17,530 nucleotides of DNA from Rhizobacter sp. (lineage in GTDB: Bacteria > Pseudomonadota > Gammaproteobacteria > Burkholderiales > Burkholderiaceae_C). Shown here piece after piece: positions 6,413-12,238 of this stretch (its first letter is position 1; each line of letters starts with the position of its first letter). The notes beneath the pieces are model-generated. The model searched no databases, had not been told where the DNA came from, and saw only the letters and a list, made by a program, of their open reading frames with translations. Where the stretch lies: assembly GCA_014380155.1 (NCBI GenBank), contig JACMKJ010000495.1, positions 1 through 17,530 on the forward strand, read 5' to 3'. The position numbers and the translations under genes were made by a program.

Positions 6413-7884
6413 TGCAGCAAGCCCAGACGCCAGAACCCAATTTATCCAGATCGAGTCATCGACATATGTCCAACCGCCTTACGGATTCGCCAGTCACGCC
6501 ACTGAGCATCGAACACATACTCGTCGCTCCGGAAGTTCAGCGCGTCGAATGCAGTGCGGCCGACTACAGCTCCGTGGCACGCGGCAAAGTGGTCAGCAAA
6601 CATGACTTCGTCGACCAGCAGGGGTGTCGACTTCCGTCCGTTGTCTTCGGACTCACGCTCACGGGCACTGAATCGCCAGAGGTCTTCGGGAGGATTCTCC
6701 CCAAGAGCTATCGCGACGTACATATGGTGCCCGACATGACAACCTACGTCGCGCCGTCCATTCTGGGAGCGGCTGCATCGGTCATTTGCGAGCCTTCGGG
6801 TGCCTTAGCGTCGCCTCTGTATGGAAGTGAGGTTGATGCCTCCGAATTCTCGGCGCGCGTCGCTCTCCGCAAGGCCATCAAGCGCCTGAGTTCTCTCGGC
6901 CTCACAGCAACGGTCGCGCCCGAACTCGAGTTTTATCTTCTACGCAATGAAAAAAGCTCGCCGAATGGCGCTTCTCGACTGGAGGCCGCCGTCGCCAAGA
7001 ACAGCTATGCCTGCGAGCGCGCCTGCGAAGCCTACTCGCTAGAGCGCACTTCGCACTTCAGCGCGTTTTTCGACGAGTTGCTGCGCGCGTGCGAGGGTGC
7101 TCGCATTCCTGTCACGGGGTTTTCGCACGAGTCAGCGTACTCGCAGTACGAGGTTAACTTCGCGCCCGGTGCGCCGTTGGCACAAGCCGATGCCGTCTTT
7201 CGGTTCAAGCGCTTGGCACGGCAAATAGCAGCGCGCCAGGGCTTTCTCGCAAGCTTCATCCCCAAGCCATTCCTTGCGCAACCGGGTTGCGGAATGCATT
7301 GGCATTTCAGTCTTCAGGGCCAGGACGGCACCAACGCGTTCGCTGGTATCGGTGGGCCCAGTGACGTGAGCAAGACTCTTCTGCATTTCATCGCCGGCTT
7401 GCAGCGTGATGCGGCGGCGGCGATGGCGTTCTTCGCGCCGTACGACATGTCTTACGACCGCATCCGTCGCAGCGACGCATCGCCCTCCATCGCAAACTGG
7501 GGCTTTGATGATCGCTCGGTTGCGTTTCGAATTCCGGCCTCGAGCGCCAAGAACCGCAGAGTCGAGAATCGTCTTCCCGGCGGTGACGCTAGCCCCTACC
7601 TCACTGTCGCCGCCACACTGGGGCTTGGCACGCTCGGCATCGAGGAGTCGCTGCCTTGTGGAGAAGCAGGCGGCGGGGGAGGGTGGACGGACAGCAAGCG
7701 ATTGCCGCGATCAATGACCGAGGCAGTGTCTTTGCTCGATGAAAGCATCCGCATGCGCCAGCTCTTTGGCGACCCGTTGGTCGATCTCTACTGCGCCATA
7801 AAGCGCAAAGAGAGCGAAGAGCGCAACGCGACATCCGAAGCACGGAACCAGTGGGACATGGTTCACCTGCTCGAGCAGGCTTAG
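6412..7884 (+). CDS. Glutamine synthetase-family ligase, probably gamma-glutamylputrescine synthetase-like
   Basis: This 490-residue protein has the complete GS fold order. The beta-grasp N-domain carries ARGKVVSKHDF (56-66). The catalytic domain has PELEFYLL (170-177), HESAYSQYEVNFAPGAPLAQ (239-258), KPFLAQPGCGMHWHFSL (285-301), and RVENRLPGGDASPYL (383-397), which includes the arginine and metal-site glutamate region. The SRQR-like tyrosine adenylylation loop of GlnA is not evident. Such proteins usually ligate glutamate to an amine (PuuA and related GlnA-like enzymes) rather than to ammonia. Nearby PuuD-like debris supports amine catabolism. The ATG at 6412 overlaps the previous stop. An internal ATG at 6466 (472 residues) is a credible alternative start, since the first 18 residues look non-conserved. 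The exact amine substrate is an inference. Confidence 0.85.
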   Translation: MQQAQTPEPNLSRSSHRHMSNRLTDSPVTPLSIEHILVAPEVQRVECSAADYSSVARGKVVSKHDFVDQQGCRLPSVVFGLTLTGTESPEVFGRILPKSYRDVHMVPDMTTYVAPSILGAAASVICEPSGALASPLYGSEVDASEFSARVALRKAIKRLSSLGLTATVAPELEFYLLRNEKSSPNGASRLEAAVAKNSYACERACEAYSLERTSHFSAFFDELLRACEGARIPVTGFSHESAYSQYEVNFAPGAPLAQADAVFRFKRLARQIAARQGFLASFIPKPFLAQPGCGMHWHFSLQGQDGTNAFAGIGGPSDVSKTLLHFIAGLQRDAAAAMAFFAPYDMSYDRIRRSDASPSIANWGFDDRSVAFRIPASSAKNRRVENRLPGGDASPYLTVAATLGLGTLGIEESLPCGEAGGGGGWTDSKRLPRSMTEAVSLLDESIRMRQLFGDPLVDLYCAIKRKESEERNATSEARNQWDMVHLLEQA

Positions 7885-7968
7885 GCTCCGAGATTTTCAA
7901 TCTTTGGCAGGTTCCGGGCCACCGTGCCTGCCTCCAACTACGACAAGCAAGCATGGGAAGCACTCCAC

Positions 7969-10092
7969 ATGGATGACAAAAGAAACCGCCGGCGATTTCT
8001 GAAGAGAGCGTCCGCCCTGATGGGCTCTGCGGGCCTCGTGGCCTGCGGCGGAGGGCGAGACACGGCGGCGCCTGTTTCTTCCCCTCCCGTCGCGGCTGTC
8101 CCTACCCCGCCGCCACTTCCGCCGGCCACACCATCCCCGGCGCCACCGCCACCTCCCGCCCCTGTTCCAGAAGCGCCCCCGCAGCCTCCAGCCGGAGCCG
8201 CCACGGCCACGCTTACGCGGCAGTCCATGATGCTTGCTCGCATGGTGGTGTTCAATACTTGGCACGCCAGCAGTCGGTACGAGCGCTATCAACGCCTCGC
8301 GGTGCTGGAAGGCGACGTGGCCAATATTCCGTTCCATGGAGAGGACTTCGCAAGGGGAGGGGCGCTGCGCGCGTTGGCGTCAAGCACCTACTACCTCGAG
8401 ATGGATGGCGTGCGCTTGGCCAGCACCACGGTGATGGCCGGCGCTACATCAGGTAGCTTCAATCTCGCGCTGGCAAACATCAACCAGGGCTGGCACTTGT
8501 TCGAGGTCACCAGCACGGCAGCGGCGGCGGAGACTTGCCCACGCTGGTTCATGTTCGTTGACCGCGGCCAGGCTCTCGGCACGCTAGGAACACCGGTAGC
8601 ATCCGGCTCCTATGACGTGGCCCACCGCAACACGCCGCACCACTACGCATTGTTGCCGGCCGGTACGCGACCAAGCGCGAGTCCACTCGTGCCTCGCACC
8701 TGTCCCGCTTTCAACACCGCAGTGCCCAGGGCGCAGTTGTTCAGGGAGAACATCACTCCCACCCGCGAGGGCAACATCAACCGGCTGAACAACGCACGTC
8801 GCGGCTACAAGACGACCTTCAACCGCCAAGCGTATTTCTGGTCCGACGCGGTAATGAAGCAACCTCGCGTCGCGCTGCTAGATGGTCCACGAAACGTGGG
8901 CAACTTTGTGATGCCGACTCACGTGATGACGACACGGCAGGGCGGAGCGTACTTCGCCGACCCCTGGCGCGTTGGCCGCGTCGACCCTGACGGCACCGTC
9001 ACGACCCGCGCAGGCTACCGTCATCGAGATATCGACTCGTACTGGGAACACCCGCAGAACCTAGAGCTGTTGGGTGACTGGTCGTCGATCCCGACCGAGC
9101 GTCGCGGGTTCCACGAAATCTGGGGTCTCGCATGGGACCAGACGTCCCTCGCGACCGACCCGTCCGCGCTGCCAATCGAAGGTGAAAGACCTCACCTGGC
9201 CGGCCCTCGCCTCTTCGTCACCGACACGCAGAACAATCGCATCGTGCTGCTTTCCTTCAAGCACAACACTCACGAGCCGCCAGTGGTGACGGAGTTCCTG
9301 ACGGGGCTCCAAGATCCATGGGACGTCGTATGGGTCGATGGGCTCATCTACGTGTCCGAGCGAACCGCCCACCGCATCGCAGCCTACGACGCACGAACCG
9401 GGCAGTTCAGACGGGTGGTCGTCCAAGGGCTCCCCCTGGCGACGATCGATACACACCGTGAAGTGCGCCGCGTGGGCACTTTGGAACAGATTCGCGCGCA
9501 GCCCTGTGTCGGCCCGGAAGGCCTCTTCTACCAAGATGGATGGCTTTACTTCGGCGCCAAGGCCAATGGTCAGGTGCGCCGCGTGAACCTTGAGTCAGGC
9601 GTTATCGAGGTGGTGTGCGCGCCCTTGATCGACGACAACAGCCACTACGTCAAGATCGCGGTGTCAGATGGAACCTTTGGCCCCAAAGGAACGGTGTTCA
9701 CCTGGACTTGGAGCATCAGTAATTTCGGCATGCCCGAGGCCTTTCTGCCGGGCGGTCAGCGCTGGGCCTATAACGCTTTCGACCGAGTTTCGCGCGGCAA
9801 GGGTGGCGCATGGGAATCGCTCGGTTATGCGTCGGCCGGTTGCGTGTCACAGGGCCGCTTGCTGACAGGCTCTTCCGCTGAAGGGCTGATCCAAATCAGT
9901 TTGGCAGCGTCCAGCGACCCCGCGCCCGACATCACCCGGTACTACGCGGGCATGACGGCCTTCATCGTGCGCGGTCACAACCTCATCCATGGTCACCACG
10001 GGTACGGCTTCCATGGCATGCCGCTGCCTTGGGGTGAGTTGCCGGAGATTGACTACTACCTGCGCTGGAACGGCCACACGCCGCCGGTATGA
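7969..10092 (+). CDS. Tat-exported lipoprotein with proline-rich linker and NHL/beta-propeller-like domain
   Basis: The ATG at 7969 has GGAAG 8 bases upstream and begins a textbook signal. It carries the twin-arginine motif RRRFLK, a short hydrophobic core and the lipobox GLVAC with cysteine 26, so the protein is probably folded in the cytoplasm, exported by Tat and lipid-anchored. Residues about 34-80 are a Pro/Ala linker. A beta-rich domain follows. From about residue 330 there are propeller-like repeats: a GLAWD-type strand, LFVTDTQNNRIVLLSF, then PWDVVWVDGLIYVSERTAHR and LYFGAKANGQVRRVN, resembling NHL/SMP-30 blades. The total length is 707 residues. Starting 45 bases earlier would put 15 residues before the Tat motif and is less likely. 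The function is not recognised; the Tat route suggests a cofactor or early folding. It follows the ligase gene on the same strand by 84 bp. Confidence 0.8.
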   Translation: MDDKRNRRRFLKRASALMGSAGLVACGGGRDTAAPVSSPPVAAVPTPPPLPPATPSPAPPPPPAPVPEAPPQPPAGAATATLTRQSMMLARMVVFNTWHASSRYERYQRLAVLEGDVANIPFHGEDFARGGALRALASSTYYLEMDGVRLASTTVMAGATSGSFNLALANINQGWHLFEVTSTAAAAETCPRWFMFVDRGQALGTLGTPVASGSYDVAHRNTPHHYALLPAGTRPSASPLVPRTCPAFNTAVPRAQLFRENITPTREGNINRLNNARRGYKTTFNRQAYFWSDAVMKQPRVALLDGPRNVGNFVMPTHVMTTRQGGAYFADPWRVGRVDPDGTVTTRAGYRHRDIDSYWEHPQNLELLGDWSSIPTERRGFHEIWGLAWDQTSLATDPSALPIEGERPHLAGPRLFVTDTQNNRIVLLSFKHNTHEPPVVTEFLTGLQDPWDVVWVDGLIYVSERTAHRIAAYDARTGQFRRVVVQGLPLATIDTHREVRRVGTLEQIRAQPCVGPEGLFYQDGWLYFGAKANGQVRRVNLESGVIEVVCAPLIDDNSHYVKIAVSDGTFGPKGTVFTWTWSISNFGMPEAFLPGGQRWAYNAFDRVSRGKGGAWESLGYASAGCVSQGRLLTGSSAEGLIQISLAASSDPAPDITRYYAGMTAFIVRGHNLIHGHHGYGFHGMPLPWGELPEIDYYLRWNGHTPPV

Positions 10093-10155
10093 GCGAGGAG
10101 CACGAAAAACGCGGCATAGCGCCACTTCGTCGCGCAGGATGCGCTCAGGCTCCCC

Positions 10156-10224
10156 GCTCAACTCTTCAATCGAGGGGGCGTGCCCCGGCAAGCCGGGTCA
10201 CGCCCCTCATCTCCACGTTAGAGC
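10156..10224 (+). repeat. attC site 1
   Basis: The left box R'' GCTCAAC (10156-10162) fits RYYYAAC. The right box GTTAGAGC begins at 10217 and resembles GTTRRRY with one extra base. Between them GAGGGG pairs with CCCCTC, CGTG with CACG and CCCGGC with GCCGGG around an AA loop, with one unpaired G on the left arm as an extrahelical base. Compared with site 2, paired positions have changed on both arms together (CGTG/CACG against CTTG/CAAG), which supports selection for the folded form. It marks the left edge of the array. Confidence 0.82.
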
Positions 10225-10242
10225 TCACACGAGGAGGCTGCA

Positions 10243-10752
10243 TTGAATCCAACCCCATACTCACCACCAAGAGCGGAGCTCGAACTGCCCGCTGAGTCAG
10301 TTCATAGCGCAAAAGCGCATCTATCAGATCCCAAGAATCGCGTCCTGGGGCGCCGGTTCGTTGCGACTCTGATCGACTATGTTGTCTGCGCCAGCATCCT
10401 TCTCATACCCGACGCCGTTTTGGGCAATTCGAGATACAGGGAAACACTTTGGGTCTGGCTGCTGCTCCTTGCAGCGTACTTCCCGCTGATGGAAGGCCTG
10501 ACTGGCTACAGCGTCGGCAAGTTCATCGCACGAGCCAAAGTTGTTGATGATCATGGCAATGTTCCCGGAATTTGGCGCGCTGCGATTCGCACGGTCTTCC
10601 GCCTACTCGAAGTCAATCCTTTTCTACTTGGCGGAGTACCGGCAGGCCTGACCGCGAACTTCTCAAAGTCAGGGCAAAGGCTCGGCGATATGGCGGCTGG
10701 AACGTATGTGGTCGCAAGCTCGGCAGTCCGTGACATTCGTCGTGAGCCCTAA
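10243..10752 (+). CDS. RDD-family integral membrane protein (integron cassette 1)
   Basis: The start is a TTG at 10243 placed 5 bases after GAGGAGG (10231-10237), a near-ideal Shine-Dalgarno that decides the start. The 169-residue product has a soluble, proline-containing N-terminus. The RDD core follows: RRFVATLIDYVV (37-48) with the conserved Arg and Asp, a membrane segment to about 60, a second at about 70-85, then the amphipathic SVGKFIARAKVVD (90-102), and a third hydrophobic stretch (121-138). It ends with QRLGDMAAGTYVV (145-157), which holds the second conserved Asp. RDD proteins are small membrane proteins, some linked to ion or solute transport; no specific role is known here. The stop at 10750-10752 lies inside the R'' box of the next attC, as usual for cassettes. 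Confidence 0.85.
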   Translation: MNPTPYSPPRAELELPAESVHSAKAHLSDPKNRVLGRRFVATLIDYVVCASILLIPDAVLGNSRYRETLWVWLLLLAAYFPLMEGLTGYSVGKFIARAKVVDDHGNVPGIWRAAIRTVFRLLEVNPFLLGGVPAGLTANFSKSGQRLGDMAAGTYVVASSAVRDIRREP

Positions 10753-10815
10753 CCCTTCAATCGAGAGGACTTGCCCCGGCAAGCCGGGTCAAGCCTCTCA
10801 TCTCAAACGTTCGGC
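10747..10815 (+). repeat. attC site 2
   Basis: R'' is CCCTAAC (10747-10753), containing the RDD gene stop. R' is GTTCGGC (10809-10815). The arms pair as GAGAGG/CCTCTC, CTTG/CAAG and CCCGGC/GCCGGG around AA, with one unpaired A on the left arm. The sequence next to R' (CATCTCAAAC) is shared with site 4. Read through in one frame, the site encodes NPSIERTCPGKPG, which can give spurious protein tails in annotation. Confidence 0.88.
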
Positions 10816-10849
10816 CTCTTCACACAGCACATCGAACCGGAATAGACCA

Positions 10850-11209
10850 GTGAATCCGATTGTTCGTCTCAAGCGTTGGTATCAGCGAGTCACTGCGGCA
10901 CCTGTCGTACCACATGGCATGTCGTTCCATGCCATTGGTTTGCTCGATGCCTCTCAGTTCAAGCATGGCATTGAAGTCGTAAACGACGAAACAACTCCCT
11001 TCACATTCGTCCTGCAAGCGCTGCAGCGGCACGTCGGCCTTTCGCGGGGCGATGCCCATCTAGCCGCTGTCATATGCCATGCAAAAGGAGGAGTACTGCT
11101 GCCGGTGGCCAGCTTTGCAGTAGCCCAAGAGTCGGCAGCCCGAATTTCCCAAGATGCTCAGCGTCATGCCTATCCGCTTATTTGCCGCGCCGTCAGCAGC
11201 GAGGCCTAA
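10850..11209 (+). CDS. ClpS-like N-degron-binding adaptor domain protein (integron cassette 2)
   Basis: From the GTG at 10850 the product has 119 residues. A longer frame from 10706 only reads through attC 2. Residues 41-119 align without a gap to the ClpS core: VVNDETTPFTFVLQALQRHV (43-62), AxxxAxxICHAKGG with His77, then a strand and helix, and HAYPLICRAV (106-115) matching the family's HPLLC ending. ClpS is a cytoplasmic adaptor that binds N-terminal Leu/Phe/Trp/Tyr and delivers substrates to ClpAP. The pocket equivalents of E. coli Asn34, Asp35 and His66 are kept (Asn45, Asp46, His77). Asp36 is Glu47 and gatekeeper Met40 is Phe51. The ClpA-contact positions Glu79 and Lys84 are Ala90 and Ser95. 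The first 35 residues are not recognised. There is only a weak GGAA as ribosome site. The stop falls in the next R'' box. Confidence in the fold is high; the activity is unknown. Confidence 0.78.
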   Translation: MNPIVRLKRWYQRVTAAPVVPHGMSFHAIGLLDASQFKHGIEVVNDETTPFTFVLQALQRHVGLSRGDAHLAAVICHAKGGVLLPVASFAVAQESAARISQDAQRHAYPLICRAVSSEA

Positions 11210-11305
11210 TACTTCAGCCAAGCGGACACACAACGGCGGGGCACGATTGCTTGCTCCGGCTGCATCGACGGCGCCGTCGTGTGCCGCTTACCTCAAACGT
11301 TAGGC
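11204..11305 (+). repeat. attC site 3 (long, divergent)
   Basis: R'' is GCCTAAT (11204-11210; the last consensus C is T), containing the stop of the ClpS-like gene. R' is a perfect GTTAGGC (11299-11305). The arms are AAGCGG (11220-11225) with CCGCTT (11284-11289), CACAC with GTGTG, and ACGGCG with CGCCGT, closing on a long variable loop of about 35 bases. An unpaired A lies on the left arm. Its stem sequence is unrelated to the other three sites, so this cassette probably came from a different array. Confidence 0.82.
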
Positions 11306-11321
11306 ATCGAATTCAAATCGC

Positions 11322-11780
11322 ATGAGCACCATCCGCACCCGAATCGCAACGCTGGCTGACCTCGATGTCATCGCGTCACTGTTTGACGCCTATCGACAGT
11401 TCTACAAGCAAACATCTGACCTCGCGTTGGCGCAGAACTTCATCCGCGATCGTCTTACCAACAACGAATCCGTAGTTCTTTTGGCCTCAAATGAAAGTCA
11501 ACAAGTTGTCGGTTTCTGCCAGCTCTACCCTACCTTCTGTTCGGTCGAAGCAAAGCCGATCTACTGCCTTTACGACCTGTTCGTCAGTCCAGATGAAAGG
11601 CGCTCAGGCGCGGGAAAGGTGCTGCTGCAGGCTGCAGAGAAGCTTGCGGCCGAGAGCGGCAAGGCGAGAATGGACCTCAACACCGCAAGAACAAACAAGG
11701 CGGCACAGGCCGCATACGAATCGCTTGGCTGGGTGCGAGATAAAGTCTTCTACGCCTATAGCAAGGCCGTCGATGCCTAA
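11322..11780 (+). CDS. GNAT-family N-acetyltransferase (integron cassette 3)
   Basis: This is a 152-residue, full-length single GNAT domain. The N-terminal strand and helix run IRTRIATLADLDVIASLFDA. Motif A is YDLFVSPDERRSGAGKVLL (84-102), with the RRxGxG pyrophosphate loop for acetyl-CoA. Motif B is LNTARTNKAAQAAYESLGW (119-137), ending in the usual YESLGW. The enzyme would transfer an acetyl group from acetyl-CoA to an amine on a small molecule or protein in the cytoplasm. Cassette-borne GNATs include aminoglycoside acetyltransferases, but this one lacks an obvious AAC(6') or AAC(3) signature and should not be called resistance. The ATG at 11322 lies 16 bases after the R' box, so there is hardly any leader. 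The stop lies in the next R'' box. Confidence 0.9.
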   Translation: MSTIRTRIATLADLDVIASLFDAYRQFYKQTSDLALAQNFIRDRLTNNESVVLLASNESQQVVGFCQLYPTFCSVEAKPIYCLYDLFVSPDERRSGAGKVLLQAAEKLAAESGKARMDLNTARTNKAAQAAYESLGWVRDKVFYAYSKAVDA

Positions 11781-11842
11781 CCCTTCGATCGAGAGGCTTG
11801 TCCCGGCAAGCCGGGACAAGGCTCTCATCTCAAACGCCAGGC
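11775..11842 (+). repeat. attC site 4, with degenerate R' box
   Basis: R'' is a perfect GCCTAAC (11775-11781), containing the GNAT stop. The arms GAGAG/CTCTC and CTTGTCCCGGC/GCCGGGACAAG pair around AA, with compensated changes relative to site 2. The right box reads GCCAGGC (11836-11842), so the conserved TT after the cleavage-point G is replaced by CC. In an array the bases after that G belong to the next cassette or to flanking DNA, so this is where the array meets non-cassette sequence. Confidence 0.85.
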
Positions 11843-11860
11843 ATCGCAGGAATACAGAGG

Positions 11861-12010
11861 CGAGAATCCCACGCGCTTGCTGAAGTTGTTGAGCTCAATA
11901 CGATCCGGGACAACCTTCGCCATGCATCGATTTCGATGACATCCGTCTACGTTCACACCGATGAGGTTCAAAGGGCGGAGCTACTGGCCAAGGTGTTCGG
12001 CTCCAAATAG
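11861..12010 (+). pseudogene. Tyrosine recombinase (phage-type integrase), C-terminal remnant
   Basis: About 50 codons survive: SHALAEVVELNTIRDNLRHA then SISMTSVYVHTDEVQRAELL, with a stop at 12008-12010. The pattern matches the last part of the catalytic domain of tyrosine recombinases. There the His of LRHAS follows the lost HxxR box and the Tyr of SVYVH is the nucleophile. The arm-binding, core-binding and first catalytic portions are missing. The wording (LRHASISxTSxYxHxDEVxRA) is that of plasmid or phage integrases in Burkholderiales. It does not look like IntI, which ends differently and carries an extra helix. The remnant begins within about 20 bases of attC site 4 and runs rightward. 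It may be the remains of the element that brought the island. Confidence 0.75.
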
Positions 12011-12238
12011 ATTTGGGCTCGGCGGATTCACATCGCTGAAGGCGGATGCGGCCGCTTAGGCCAAGCTAGGGATGGAGTTGCGGTCAATGCTTGGCAACAT
12101 GCGCGCCCGAAGGAGGGTGCAACGTGAGCAACGCCGGTGAGCCGCAGGAAACGAAGTCTGAAGAGACGGACAAGGCTAATGCGCTCAGCAATCAGTCATC
12201 CTCACATCGAGCGGGTCGGGCGAGAATAGCCCTCATCC
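12011..12238 (+). other. Island-core junction with a truncated ORF start
   Basis: These 228 bp hold no complete gene. A very good ribosome site, GAAGGAGGG (12109-12117), stands 6 bases before a GTG at 12124. That GTG opens a frame reading VSNAGEPQETKSEETDKANA. The plausible coding part lasts about 35 codons and then runs into glcE in a shifted frame, where it becomes meaningless. This looks like the beginning of an element gene cut off at the junction with the core chromosome near 12220-12238. I do not recognise the protein. Confidence 0.35.

Larger units (their letters stand above)
10156..11842 (+). mobile_element. Integron cassette array without integrase in view (CALIN), three cassettes and four attC sites
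   Basis: Four hairpin-forming sites with integron attC architecture punctuate a run of three small genes, all on the plus strand. In the second to fourth sites the left box contains the stop codon of the gene before it. Three sites are close relatives of 68-70 bases; the third is a divergent 102-base site. Each cassette is one ORF plus the attC at its 3' end, 490-592 bp long, with almost no spare sequence. No intI gene or attI site lies in the window. The part left of the first attC is the lipoprotein gene, with 63 bp between its stop and the R'' box, so that gene is not obviously a cassette. Confidence 0.85.
4439..12238. other. Accessory island between two core-like flanks
   Basis: Between the regulator stop and glcE the sequence changes character. 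GC is visibly lower, AT-rich runs appear, broken genes alternate with intact unrelated ones, and a cassette array and a recombinase remnant lie near the right end. The left flank (regulator and liv operon) and right flank (glc genes) share the same high-GC coding style. The edges are approximate: the left is placed after 4438, the right somewhere between 12011 and 12238. No flanking direct repeat long enough to be an attachment site was found by eye. It may have been built in several events rather than one insertion. Confidence 0.6.

Noticed and set aside
8090..8205. Proline-codon-rich tract as a low-complexity repeat or frameshift artefact
   Set aside because: The frame stays open on both sides and the Pro/Ala stretch makes sense as a linker just after a lipoprotein cysteine.
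11322..11780. The cassette GNAT as an aminoglycoside resistance gene
   Set aside because: It has only the generic acetyl-CoA motifs, with no residue pattern of known AAC families, so a resistance call is not supported.
10156..11842. The repeated hairpins as a CRISPR array, REP elements or simple terminators
   Set aside because: Spacing is hundreds of bases with genes between, the repeats carry R''/R' boxes overlapping stop codons, and no T-runs follow. The attC interpretation explains all of these.
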